Shown here: piece after piece, positions 9,010 to 16,969 of the stretch | Numbering within the stretch: position 1 is the first letter of the stretch | How the letters are laid out: every line of letters starts with the position of its first letter | Notes under the pieces: model-generated | The model's input: the letters and a program-made list of their open reading frames with translations, nothing else | Databases searched by the model: none | What the model was told of the DNA's origin: nothing | DNA from: an uncultured Christensenella sp. | GTDB taxonomy: Bacteria; Bacillota; Clostridia; Christensenellales; UBA1242 | Reading direction: 5' to 3' | Length of the DNA stretch: 28,377 nucleotides | Assembly (NCBI GenBank): GCA_910584815.1 | Contig: CAJUBT010000018.1 | Coordinates: 1-28,377, forward strand | Translations under genes and position numbers: made by a program

Positions 9010-9240
9010 TTATAACCATTTCCCATCTTCAGTATATTCAACTAAAAAGTTTCTAACAGGTGGTATTTTAAAAATTCTTATAGCAGGCTTTTCTTTAAAT
9101 TCAAACACTTTACCTTCAAACATTTTTGCATTAAAATATCCGCCTTCTACTGAAATATGTTTTTTATAATCTAGTTCTTTAGGAAAACCTTGTTCCTTTG
9201 TAATTCTAAGAGTATCATTAATTTCAATAAAACTTCCCAT
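9010..9240 (-). CDS. Small hypothetical protein, possibly truncated
   Basis: 76 aa (MGSFIEINDTLRITKEQGFP... to EYTEDGKWL), family not recognised. It has no signal or membrane segment and alternates beta-prone segments with charged residues, so it looks like a small cytosolic protein. I chose the ATG at 9240 over the longer frame from 9324 because AAGGAG (9247-9252) sits six bases upstream and an extended -10 (TGTTATAAT) lies at 9262-9270. The stop is followed in the same frame by another 53 open codons, so the gene may be the front half of an interrupted 130-residue protein. The expression signals are intact. Confidence 0.6.
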   Translation of the reverse strand: MGSFIEINDTLRITKEQGFPKELDYKKHISVEGGYFNAKMFEGKVFEFKEKPAIRIFKIPPVRNFLVEYTEDGKWL

Positions 9241-9261
9241 ATCTTTCTCCTTATAAAAAGT

Positions 9262-9267
9262 ATTATA
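9262..9267 (-). promoter_or_regulatory. Extended -10 promoter of the small hypothetical gene
   Basis: On the minus strand, TATAAT is preceded by TGT, giving the extended -10 form TGnTATAAT. A poor -35 (GATACA) lies 18 bases upstream. An extended -10 compensates for a weak -35. It sits about 20 bases before the start codon. Confidence 0.5.
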
Positions 9268-9339
9268 ACACAAATTTTGGCTATTTGTATCGCTGAATTG
9301 AAAAAATAAAAAACCTGATAGCATTTAAGCGTGTTCTTA

Positions 9340-9700
9340 TATATAATAAGCAATGTCGGTTCATTCCGCCAGATAATCGCCTATCTATATCTCAACTTCT
9401 TTGCAAAAGAGCATTTGCTGATGAAGCGTAACACAATTCGCTATTTTGTTTTTTGTTTTCTTTTCTATATTTTCTAATGTAAGCGAATATTCTTTGTTTT
9501 CAAGGTCTATGCTAGAGTCTTGTGAAATTTAGAATTGTTATTTGCACGACACTGCGATAATGGCAGAAATATTCACCTTTTGGCAGTTAATAGGGAGTAG
9601 ACACAAAAAAGAAAACCTAAGCCGTTTTGGTTTAGGTTTATTTGTCATTCCGCTAGTTTCAGAATTATGTGACTGAAGTGTCTTTTTTTATTACAAATTT
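9340..9700. other. Compositionally distinct, probably degenerate insert
   Basis: This stretch is visibly richer in G and C than the flanking intergenic DNA. It holds broken reading frames but no gene. On the minus strand one frame stays open for 47 codons (9388-9528, including DSSIDLENKEYSLTLENIE) with no usable start. Other frames around it also show short coding-like runs. Two hairpins close the right side (9613-9639 and about 9659-9680). It is most likely the remains of a transferred or mobile segment. Origin not identified. Confidence 0.5.
9613..9639. terminator. Terminator-like hairpin
   Basis: AAACCTAAGCC (9613-9623) pairs with GGTTTAGGTTT (9629-9639), one G-U pair included, around a 5-base loop. 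Read on the minus strand the stem runs into TTCTTTTTT, which fits a rho-independent terminator there. The plus-side T run is weaker. Confidence 0.6.
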
Positions 9701-9965
9701 ATTTATTGTAAAAAATCCTATATAATTAAAAAATTTGCAACATTTTAGGTTTTACCAAAAATGTTTTAAAAGCAATTCATTTTCTAGTTAAATTAAATAT
9801 ATTACAGACAAAAATTATTACTATAAATTTTATTTCCTACTTTAATATTTTTAATAGTTTAGTATTATTATTCACTTTTAATATTCATCTTAATTAATAA
9901 ATTAAATAAAATTTTAAATTATTTGCTTAAGTTTAGTTATTAAAACATAAAAATAAAAACTAAAT
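9701..9965. other. AT-rich intergenic stretch
   Basis: No gene, RNA or clear hairpin is visible between the degenerate patch and the end of the patatin-like gene. Base composition returns to the strongly AT-rich background. Confidence 0.6.
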
Positions 9966-10748
9966 TTAATTTTCTACAAGCCTTTTAATTTCTGGCAACA
10001 TTTCAAGGGCATATTTTCTACCAAATTCTATTGATTTTAAAGCATCTTTATATGAAAAGCCATTAAAACTTACATTAGGTTGTTCAATTTTTATACAAAT
10101 GTCGCCTTTATCTTTTTTTGCTTTAACTAAGTTGGAAACCATAATGTTAGATGCACTTATAACAATATCTATCATAGTTTTTAAATTGTTTTGTTTTTTA
10201 TAATAGGTGCACACATCCACACCTATAACTACGTCTGCCCCCATTTTTCTAACTTCTTCAACGGGCATATTATCACTTAAGCCACCATCAACAAGTACTT
10301 TATCTTCAATTTTAACTGGTTTAAACATTCCTGGAACAGAAATGCTTGCTCGTATTGCTTGAACAAGGTCTCCTTTTTCAAAAACATATTTTTCACCAGT
10401 TGCAATATCTGTGGCAATTGCTTTGAATGGAATTTTGCATTCTTCTAAAGTTTTGTTGCCCGCCATATTTTTAAGTATTTGAGTAACCTTATTCCCTATT
10501 ATTAATCCCCCGTGAGATAAAAAGAGAGGGTTTATATCTACCATCTTAATTTTAGAAAAATTAGCAAGCCTTTTATGCATATCTTGTATACTTACCCCAG
10601 AAGCATAAATTCCGCCAACCAATGCCCCCATAGATGTTCCTGCTATTATATTAACAGGTATATTATTTTCCTCTAAAACTTCTAGCACTCCGATATGTGC
10701 ATAGCCATAAGCAGAGCCACCACTTAGTGCAAGACCTACTTTCTTCAT
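9966..10748 (-). CDS. Patatin-like phospholipase family protein (RssA-like)
   Basis: A predicted serine acyl hydrolase acting on phospholipids or other acyl esters. At 260 aa it is the usual length for short bacterial patatin proteins. It shows the oxyanion-hole loop GLALSGGSAYGYAHIGVL (5-22), nucleophile motif GTSMG with S39 (37-41), and DGG with D154 in VLVDGGLSDNMP, together the Ser-Asp dyad. No signal peptide or membrane helix is visible, so it is probably cytoplasmic and peripheral. AAAGGG lies just before the ATG. It appears to be a single-gene unit. Catalytic competence is well supported; the substrate is unknown. Confidence 0.9.
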   Translation of the reverse strand: MKKVGLALSGGSAYGYAHIGVLEVLEENNIPVNIIAGTSMGALVGGIYASGVSIQDMHKRLANFSKIKMVDINPLFLSHGGLIIGNKVTQILKNMAGNKTLEECKIPFKAIATDIATGEKYVFEKGDLVQAIRASISVPGMFKPVKIEDKVLVDGGLSDNMPVEEVRKMGADVVIGVDVCTYYKKQNNLKTMIDIVISASNIMVSNLVKAKKDKGDICIKIEQPNVSFNGFSYKDALKSIEFGRKYALEMLPEIKRLVEN

Positions 10749-10989
10749 TTCCCTTTCACCTCACTCTCTTTTAACAATAAAACCTATTATTATAAATTCG
10801 TTTAACTATATGTTTATGCAAACTATTTTTTGTTCTTTAGAAAAATGTTAATACATATAATTATTGTACTATCAAAATTTATTTTTTACAAGATATATTT
10901 ATTAAATAAAAATTAAATTATAATTAACTTTTTTATGTTTTGCCTTCTATAATTTTCATAATATTAAAATAAGTTAAATAAAATATAAA

Positions 10990-12123
10990 ATGGTAAAATT
11001 TAGAGTTAAAAATTTTTTAAAGAATAATTATGAATTTATTTTAAGTTTATTTTTGCTTTTAATAATACTAATAATAGCTATTAATCCTAAAAACTATATT
11101 TCTGCTACATTTAAAGGAATTAGTATTTGGGCAAAAATTATTTTGCCTAGTTTATTTTGTTTTTTTATATTTACAAAGTTATTAATGCAAAACGCAAGCA
11201 CCATAAAAATTTTTAATTTTTTAAATAAACCTTTTGAAAAGATATTTAACACAAGTAAAGTTGGTGGCTACATATATTTTATGTCTTGTATTTCTGGGTA
11301 TCCAGTTGGAGCTAAATTAATTTCGGAATTTTATGAACAAGGAACAATAACAAAAGATGAAGCATTTAGAATTAGTTGCTATGCCTCTACATCTGGACCT
11401 ATGTTTGTTATAGGAAGTGTTGGAATTGCAATGTTCAATAATGCTAAACTAGGAGCTATTGTTCTTGCTGTTCATTTAATTACTGCCCTAATTACAGGCC
11501 TTTGTTTTAGAAATTTTAGTTTTGAAAAAAATAAAAATAATTTGTGGCATAAACTAAAATTTATAAAAAGAAAAAAACGTTTAAACAATAAATGCAACAA
11601 TATTAAAAATATTAATAATGACATTAATAGCAATAATTTAAAAAATAAAAATGAAAATAAAATTAATGGTTTAGGACAAGTTAAAAACATTTATCAACCA
11701 ACAAAACAAAGTTTAAATGATATAATGTACAACACAATTATTTCTGTTGTTATGGTCGGTGGATACATTGCCCTTTGCTTTACTATTTTAGAAGTACTTA
11801 ATTTCCTTAATATTTTAAATTTTCTAGGTGCTGCTATAAACAAAATGCTTCCACCAAGTGCTAATGTTGGTGAAAGCGTTTTAAAAGGCATATTAGAATT
11901 AACAAACGGGTGCGTAAATTTAAGTAACGGAAATTTTAGTGCAAAAACTTTGTGTGTTGCATTAAGTTTTTTAACTTCTTTTGGAGGGTTTTCTATTCAT
12001 TTGCAAAGTTATTTATTTTTAAGCAAGTGTGGAATTAAATACAAGCACTTTTTTATGTCAAAAGTTTTGCATAGTATTATGTCTGTTATATTAAGCCTTG
12101 CTTTTAGTGTCATTTTGCTATAA
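10990..12123 (+). CDS. ylbJ: Sporulation integral membrane protein YlbJ (SpoVV-type)
   Basis: A multi-spanning membrane protein of the nucleoside-recognition (gate) family. In Bacillus subtilis YlbJ/SpoVV sits in the outer forespore membrane and is needed for dipicolinic acid to enter the spore. At 377 aa it has hydrophobic segments at about 16-32, 43-63, 135-173, 246-282 and 322-345, and near the C-terminus. The conserved stretch ISGYPVGAKLISEFYEQGTI (101-120) followed by STSGPMFVIGSVG (133-145) is the family hallmark. Odd points: a very Asn/Lys-rich cytoplasmic loop at about 179-235, and no Shine-Dalgarno sequence before the ATG, so initiation may be weak or the message nearly leaderless. 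It suggests a spore-forming lineage. Confidence 0.85.
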   Translation: MVKFRVKNFLKNNYEFILSLFLLLIILIIAINPKNYISATFKGISIWAKIILPSLFCFFIFTKLLMQNASTIKIFNFLNKPFEKIFNTSKVGGYIYFMSCISGYPVGAKLISEFYEQGTITKDEAFRISCYASTSGPMFVIGSVGIAMFNNAKLGAIVLAVHLITALITGLCFRNFSFEKNKNNLWHKLKFIKRKKRLNNKCNNIKNINNDINSNNLKNKNENKINGLGQVKNIYQPTKQSLNDIMYNTIISVVMVGGYIALCFTILEVLNFLNILNFLGAAINKMLPPSANVGESVLKGILELTNGCVNLSNGNFSAKTLCVALSFLTSFGGFSIHLQSYLFLSKCGIKYKHFFMSKVLHSIMSVILSLAFSVILL

Positions 12124-12135
12124 ATTTTGTGCCAA

Positions 12136-12180
12136 AAAATTGTTTGCTTGCATTAAATATTATGCAAATACTATGCAAAA
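12136..12180. repeat. Short TTGCAT/ATGCAA dyad between convergent genes
   Basis: TTGCAT and ATGCAA (about 12149-12168) form a short inverted repeat, and TATGCAAA then occurs a second time close by. The stem is short and lacks a long T run, so it is at best a weak terminator between ylbJ and the convergent gene at 12191-13090. Confidence 0.3.
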
Positions 12181-12190
12181 CTATATTAGA

Positions 12191-13090
12191 TTACTCGTAA
12201 AAATTATAGCAAATTGTGTTAAGTTCTCTAATTTCCTGCTTTAAATGCCTATCGTTACCTGCAAAATTATTGAGTGCCATAACAAGTGCTACAATAATTT
12301 TTACATTTTTAATTTGAGTTGCCTCAAATAAGGCATCCAATATAAGCTCCAAATTTGATTTTTTTAATGGATTTCTTATAAATATTAACTTATCTTCTAA
12401 AATTCTTGATAGCCTTAAAATTCTATCAAATAAAAGTTCTACTTCCTCATCTTCTTGCAATCTCTTTTGAATTTCTACAAGGCTATCAATAACAGGGCTG
12501 GATGTAGAAATTATTGTTGTTGTGTGAGTTTCATCAAAAACAGTCTTATAATCATCCTCTACTGCTGTTTCTTCATCTACTTTTTCATTTAGTTCTTTTA
12601 TTTTTTCATCAATTACATTAGTATATATTTCTTGCTTTTCTTCTATTTTTGTTATTACTTCCGTTCCAAAAATTTCTGCAATTGCATTTCTAAATGGAAT
12701 TATAATTGTTTTTGCAAAGGCAAGATATTCTTCATTTTGATTATTAACTAGTGGGAATTGTGCTTTAATGAAATCGTTTAAATTAATGCGTTTACTATCT
12801 ATTTCCACAAGCAAGCAAAACACAAGTGGAATTAATTTTTCAGGGTCTTCTGGTAATTCAAACTTTTCAACGCCTTGTTCATTTTTAACAACTGCTTTTT
12901 CAAACTCTGCATCAAAGTCGTAATTAATCATACTCTCTGCAATAAGATTATAAATTTCAGTTGATTGAGATATTGCTTTTAATATCTTTGATATTTTTAT
13001 ATCTGCTAAAATAAATTTGCCATCTACTAAATCGTTACAAGCATTTATAAAACTTATTATACTTTCATTGTTTGTGGTTTCAGTTTCCAT
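12191..13090 (-). CDS. Uncharacterised helical protein
   Basis: 299 aa, family not recognised. It is soluble, acidic and almost entirely helix-prone, with segments such as SIISFINACNDLVDGKFILADIKISKILKAI near the N-terminus and LVEIQKRLQEDEEVELLFDRILRLSRIL in the C-terminal half. It has no signal peptide, membrane helix or metal motif. The Glu/Lys-rich middle (about 165-195) may be a linker between two helical domains. I chose the ATG at 13090 rather than the TTG at 13105 because GGAG lies inside the extra codons, nine bases before that ATG. It is convergent with ylbJ and divergent from the DUF4364 gene. No function can be assigned. Confidence 0.75.
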   Translation of the reverse strand: METETTNNESIISFINACNDLVDGKFILADIKISKILKAISQSTEIYNLIAESMINYDFDAEFEKAVVKNEQGVEKFELPEDPEKLIPLVFCLLVEIDSKRINLNDFIKAQFPLVNNQNEEYLAFAKTIIIPFRNAIAEIFGTEVITKIEEKQEIYTNVIDEKIKELNEKVDEETAVEDDYKTVFDETHTTTIISTSSPVIDSLVEIQKRLQEDEEVELLFDRILRLSRILEDKLIFIRNPLKKSNLELILDALFEATQIKNVKIIVALVMALNNFAGNDRHLKQEIRELNTICYNFYE

Positions 13091-13221
13091 ATTTTTTATC
13101 TCCAAAAATTAAAACTTTTACTATTTTACATTAATTTACCACGAAGTTACCTTTTTACACTATTAATATAACACACATCTAAAAAATTTTAAAACAAAAT
13201 CAACAAAATTAATTTATTTGT

Positions 13222-13250
13222 TTGCAAAATTATTTTTTGTTGTATATAAT
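13222..13250 (+). promoter_or_regulatory. Probable sigma-A promoter of the DUF4364-PH operon
   Basis: TTGCAA (13222-13227) and a perfect TATAAT (13245-13250), 17 bases apart, lie 40 bases upstream of the DUF4364 start codon. Confidence 0.65.
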
Positions 13251-13289
13251 TAGTTTGTAAAATTTAATATTTTTATGGAGTTTTGATTA

Positions 13290-13841
13290 ATGGACTTTAT
13301 ACCCGATTCTACGGTTAAAAAACTTATTTTGCTTTTTGTGCTTGATAGAATTGAAATACCCTTAACAGAAAGTTCCATTATCGACATCTGCACAGGGCGA
13401 AACGATTGGCTTAAGTATATGGATTGCAAAGAGGCCCTTACACAGTTAATTGATGCCAAATTCATTTATATGTTAAATGATGGCGGCACAGAAGACCCAA
13501 AAGATGTTAGATATAGCATTACTGTTGAAGGTAGAAATTGTTTATCACATTTCGTTACCAGAATTCGACAAAGCATTAGAGAAGAAATTTCTGAGTATGC
13601 AAAACAGAATCGTCTTGTTTTTAAAAGAAGTCAAGAATATGTTTATGACTATTTTAAAAATGCAGATGGAACTCATAGTGTTGTGCTTAGAATAAAAGAA
13701 CCACTTCTCGCCCAACCTATGTTTGAAATAAGATTAAAAACATCAACAAGAAACGCAGCCATAAATGCAGGCAAAAAATGGTGCAATAAAGCAGCTCAAA
13801 TTTATGAATATGTTTTTGAAAACCTTATTTCTGATAATTAA
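13290..13841 (+). CDS. DUF4364 family protein
   Basis: 183 aa. The N-terminal half (MDFIPDSTVKKLILLFVLDR, then LTESSIIDICTGRNDWLKYMDCKEALTQLIDAKFI and a GGTEDPKDVRYSITVEGRNCL wing-like segment) matches the layout of the clostridial DUF4364 family. The arrangement resembles a PadR-like winged helix. The C-terminal half is charged and ends in a helix. The family's function is not established; DNA binding is an inference from fold resemblance. It starts 11 bases after GGAG and is followed 23 bases later by the PH-domain gene, with its own AAAGGAG, so the two form an operon. Confidence 0.82.
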   Translation: MDFIPDSTVKKLILLFVLDRIEIPLTESSIIDICTGRNDWLKYMDCKEALTQLIDAKFIYMLNDGGTEDPKDVRYSITVEGRNCLSHFVTRIRQSIREEISEYAKQNRLVFKRSQEYVYDYFKNADGTHSVVLRIKEPLLAQPMFEIRLKTSTRNAAINAGKKWCNKAAQIYEYVFENLISDN

Positions 13842-13864
13842 TTTTTTAAAGGAGAAAAATATTT

Positions 13865-14500
13865 ATGGAATTTAAAGTTAAAAGAGATTTTATACCAATT
13901 TTTTTAGTTAACATTTTAATGCTACTTATTGCAGCTGGCTCAATTATATTCTTTTTACACACTACAGGCTGGTTAGTAATAGTTACAATTGTAGATGCAC
14001 TTGTTTTCATTTTCTATAACTCTTCTATTATTTTTGCAAGATGCACAATTACAGAGGACAAACTTATTTATAGAACAGGTATGTTTAAATACTCTATTCC
14101 TCTAGATAAAATTGCAAAAGTTACTAAAGCAAAAAATTATCATATGTCTCTTGCCCTTTCTATAGACAGAGTTAGAATTTTAGTTGTTGGTGAAACAGGA
14201 AAACAATGTGCTTATTATGTTTCTGTTGAAGATAGCAAAAAATTTATGGCAGCTATTAAACCAAACCCAGAACTTAAAAATGTTAAAGATGAAGTTGCAA
14301 TTCCTTTAACAGAAGTTAAAGAAGAACCAAAACAAGAAGAAACTAAACAAGAAGTTAAAGAAGAAGTAGTTACAACACCAAAAACAACTACTAAAACTAC
14401 TGCTACAACTAAAAAGCCTGCAACAAAAACAACATCTGCTACTTCTAAAAAAACCACAACAACCAAAAAAACAACATCTACCAGTAAAAAAGAAAATTAA
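13865..14500 (+). CDS. Membrane protein with YyaB-like PH domain and Lys/Thr-rich tail
   Basis: 211 aa. Two transmembrane helices (about 10-31 and 35-53) precede a small bacterial PH-like domain (about 58-132): ARCTITEDKLIYRTGMFKYSIPLDKIAKV followed by LALSIDRVRILV, the pattern of the bPH_4/YyaB-like family. After residue 140 the protein becomes a Glu/Lys-rich linker and then, from about 171, a low-complexity tail of repeated KTT, TTKK and TSKK. The tail is strongly basic and would be cytoplasmic. Second gene of the operon with DUF4364, closed by a strong terminator at 14521-14551. The domain call is good; the function is unknown. Confidence 0.8.
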   Translation: MEFKVKRDFIPIFLVNILMLLIAAGSIIFFLHTTGWLVIVTIVDALVFIFYNSSIIFARCTITEDKLIYRTGMFKYSIPLDKIAKVTKAKNYHMSLALSIDRVRILVVGETGKQCAYYVSVEDSKKFMAAIKPNPELKNVKDEVAIPLTEVKEEPKQEETKQEVKEEVVTTPKTTTKTTATTKKPATKTTSATSKKTTTTKKTTSTSKKEN

Positions 14501-14520
14501 TTAACTGGTAGAATATAAAA

Positions 14521-14551
14521 TTAACACTTACTTCAAAGTGTTAATTTTTTT
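14521..14551 (+). terminator. Rho-independent terminator of the DUF4364-PH operon
   Basis: TTAACACTT (14521-14529) pairs with AAGTGTTAA (14536-14544) around a 6-base loop, followed by seven T. It is 20 bases after the stop codon. Confidence 0.92.
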
Positions 14552-14646
14552 GTTTTGAAATTTTTAATAATTTGCTTCTACCCTGCAAGAACCATTATTA
14601 AAATAAAATATTTATAAAATTATTTAAAAAGGAAATTATTTTTATT

Positions 14647-15825
14647 ATGAAAACTTTTGGAACTATTTCTCGCGGAATTAAAACTCCTATAATTAAAGAG
14701 GGAGATGACCTTGTTAAAATTGTTTGCGATAGCGTTATTTCTGCCACACAAAAAGAAAATGTTGCATTACAAGACAAAGATATTGTTGCAATAACTGAGG
14801 CTGTTGTTGGAATTGCTCAAGGCAATTATGCCACTGTAGACCAAATTGCAAAAGATGTTAAAGATAAATTTGGTGATGAAACAGTTGGGCTTGTTTTTCC
14901 AATTATGTCTAGAAACAGATTTTCTATGTTGCTTAAAGGCATTTCAATGGGTGTTAAAAAACTTATTATTCAACTTTCCTACCCTCAAGATGAAGTTGGT
15001 AATGCACTAATTGAACCTGAATTATTATATGAAACTGATATTAACCCATACAAAGATGTTTTTACTGGTGATGAATTTAACAAAAAGTTTAATCATCCAG
15101 TTCATATATTCACAGGGGTTAATTATATAGACCTATATAAAGAATATGGTGGAAACAATTGTGAAGTTATAGTTGCAAATAACCCAGAAGCAATTTTACA
15201 ATATACTAAGAATGTTATTGTTGCAGATATTCATACTCGTGAAAGAACTAAAAAAGTTTTACAAAAAGCAGGGGCTGAAAAAGTTTTAACTTTATGCGAA
15301 ATTATGAATAAAAGTGTTGATGGAAGCGGGTTTAACTCTAAATATGGGCTATTAGGTTCAAATAAATCTACAGAAGAAAGAGTTAAACTTTTCCCAGAAT
15401 ATGGGCAAGAACTTGTAGAAAAAATTCAGGAAACACTTAAGAAAGAAACTGGCAAAAATATTGAAGTTATGGTTTATGGAGATGGTGCTTTTAAAGACCC
15501 TGTGGGCAAAATTTGGGAACTTGCTGACCCAGTTGTATCTCCAGCCTTTACAAGCGGACTTGTTGGAACACCTAATGAACTTAAATTAAAATTTTTATCT
15601 GACAATAAATTTAGTAATCTTCGTGGTGAAGAACTTAAAATTGCTATGCAAAACGAAATTAGAAATAAAAGTAAAAACCTTAAAGGCAGTATGGAAACTC
15701 AAGGCACTACTCCTAGAAGATATACCGACCTACTTGGTAGTTTAAGTGATTTAATAAGCGGAAGTGGAGATAAAGGTACTCCTGTTGTATTAATTCAAAA
15801 TTATTTTGATAATTATGCAGATTAA
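14647..15825 (+). CDS. CofE-like (coenzyme F420-0:L-glutamate ligase family) protein
   Basis: 392 aa. The first part (GTISRGIKTPIIKEGDDLVKIV, then DKDIVAITEAVVGIAQGNY at about 43-61) matches the GDDL and D-x-D-I-V-A-I-T segments of the CofE fold, which in F420 producers adds glutamate to the cofactor. The protein is longer than classic CofE and has a C-terminal half with YGLLGSN, VMVYGDGAFKDPVGKIWELADP and SGLVGTP blocks. Proteins of this shape are common in anaerobic Bacillota with no known F420 pathway, so the ligase name is by homology only. No other F420 gene is in the window. It is a single gene with a strong terminator after it. Inference: an amide or peptide-bond ligase of unknown substrate. 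Confidence 0.8.
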   Translation: MKTFGTISRGIKTPIIKEGDDLVKIVCDSVISATQKENVALQDKDIVAITEAVVGIAQGNYATVDQIAKDVKDKFGDETVGLVFPIMSRNRFSMLLKGISMGVKKLIIQLSYPQDEVGNALIEPELLYETDINPYKDVFTGDEFNKKFNHPVHIFTGVNYIDLYKEYGGNNCEVIVANNPEAILQYTKNVIVADIHTRERTKKVLQKAGAEKVLTLCEIMNKSVDGSGFNSKYGLLGSNKSTEERVKLFPEYGQELVEKIQETLKKETGKNIEVMVYGDGAFKDPVGKIWELADPVVSPAFTSGLVGTPNELKLKFLSDNKFSNLRGEELKIAMQNEIRNKSKNLKGSMETQGTTPRRYTDLLGSLSDLISGSGDKGTPVVLIQNYFDNYAD

Positions 15826-15860
15826 TCTTACCTAAAATACCTAAAATAAAAGAAACAAAT

Positions 15861-15898
15861 AAAAAACAAAGGGTTAAACCGAAGCCCTTTGTTTTTTT
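15861..15898. terminator. Strong rho-independent terminator
   Basis: AAAAAACAAAGGGTT (15861-15875) pairs with AGCCCTTTGTTTTTT (15883-15897), one G-U pair included, around a 7-base loop. It ends the CofE-like gene. The flanking A run means it may also act on minus-strand transcripts from the ROK kinase gene. Confidence 0.92.
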
Positions 15899-16000
15899 AT
15901 TGAAGAAAAAATTTTATAATACAATTTATAAAAGCATTTTAAAGTTAATTATAATTAAATTAAAAAAATTTATAATTGCTTTTTAAAACACGGATGGTAT

Positions 16001-16969
16001 TTAATAATTTTTATTTTTTATAAATGGACACACTGCCCCCACCAAACCTGCAGAATTTTCAAGTTTAGCAGTAATAATTTTAACCTTAGGAGTTTGATTT
16101 GATGCAAAAATAGAATTATCTACAAGTTTTTGTAAAGGCTCAATTAAAACATTGCCTTGCTTTGCTATCCCACCACCTAAAGCTATAATTTCTGGCCTTA
16201 AAACATTGGCAATGTTAGTTATTCCCGTTGCAAGATAATGTATATAAGAATTTACAAGCATATTAGCAGTTTCATCAACACAACTATAATCAAAAGCTGT
16301 TTTTGCTGTAATATTTTTTAAATTACCAACCTCCCACATTTTACTTTGCTTATTTAAATTCATAGCATCTTTTGTTGCATTGCATAATGCCGTTGCTGAA
16401 GCATATTGTTCCAAGCAACCATTCCTTCCGCAAGTACATTTCTTTCCATTATAACAAATTACGGAATGACCAAACTCTGCCCCCGCAGAACTATTGCCAA
16501 GTAGTAACCTACCATCAATAACTGCCCCGCCTCCAATTCCTGTGCCTAATGTTAGCATTGCAAAATTTTTACAACCTTTCCCTGCACCAAAATAATATTC
16601 TGCTAAAGTCGAGGCATTAGCATCATTAATTATTTTAACTTCCAAATTAGTTGCAGCCTGTATTTTTTTTGCAATTTCATATTTATTAAAATGTAAATTA
16701 TGTGAACACAAACAAAGCCCTCTTTCAGTATCTATCACTCCAGGAACGCCCACGCCTATACCAGCAAAAGTGTTAATGTTAAAATTAATAGACTCTTCAA
16801 TTAAACAATTTATTAGTTTTAAAATATTTTTTAGAACTTGTTCATTTCCTTCATTACTTTGTGTTTCAATAGTTTTGGTTAATATGATATTTGCATTGTG
16901 GTCTACTACTCCACCTTTTATTAAAGTTCCTCCAAGGTCAATTCCTATATAATATTTTTGTTCTTTCAT
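16001..16969 (-). CDS. ROK family sugar kinase, probable glucokinase
   Basis: Expected to phosphorylate glucose or a related hexose with ATP in the cytoplasm. At 322 aa it is the normal ROK kinase length with no N-terminal helix-turn-helix, so it is a kinase rather than a repressor. It shows the phosphate loop IGIDLGGTLIKGG (8-20), NDANAS (115-120) with the likely base D116, LGTGIGGG (141-148), and the ROK zinc motif: H168 with CTCGRNGC (C178, C180, C185) followed by LEQ. AAAGGA precedes the ATG. Sugar specificity cannot be read from the sequence; glucose is most likely by family frequency. Confidence 0.92.
   Translation of the reverse strand: MKEQKYYIGIDLGGTLIKGGVVDHNANIILTKTIETQSNEGNEQVLKNILKLINCLIEESINFNINTFAGIGVGVPGVIDTERGLCLCSHNLHFNKYEIAKKIQAATNLEVKIINDANASTLAEYYFGAGKGCKNFAMLTLGTGIGGGAVIDGRLLLGNSSAGAEFGHSVICYNGKKCTCGRNGCLEQYASATALCNATKDAMNLNKQSKMWEVGNLKNITAKTAFDYSCVDETANMLVNSYIHYLATGITNIANVLRPEIIALGGGIAKQGNVLIEPLQKLVDNSIFASNQTPKVKIITAKLENSAGLVGAVCPFIKNKNY

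Noticed and set aside
8390..9240. Toxin-antitoxin pair formed by the small membrane protein and the small hypothetical gene
   Set aside because: They are on opposite strands with a bidirectional terminator between them, so not an operon, and neither shows a toxin or antitoxin motif.
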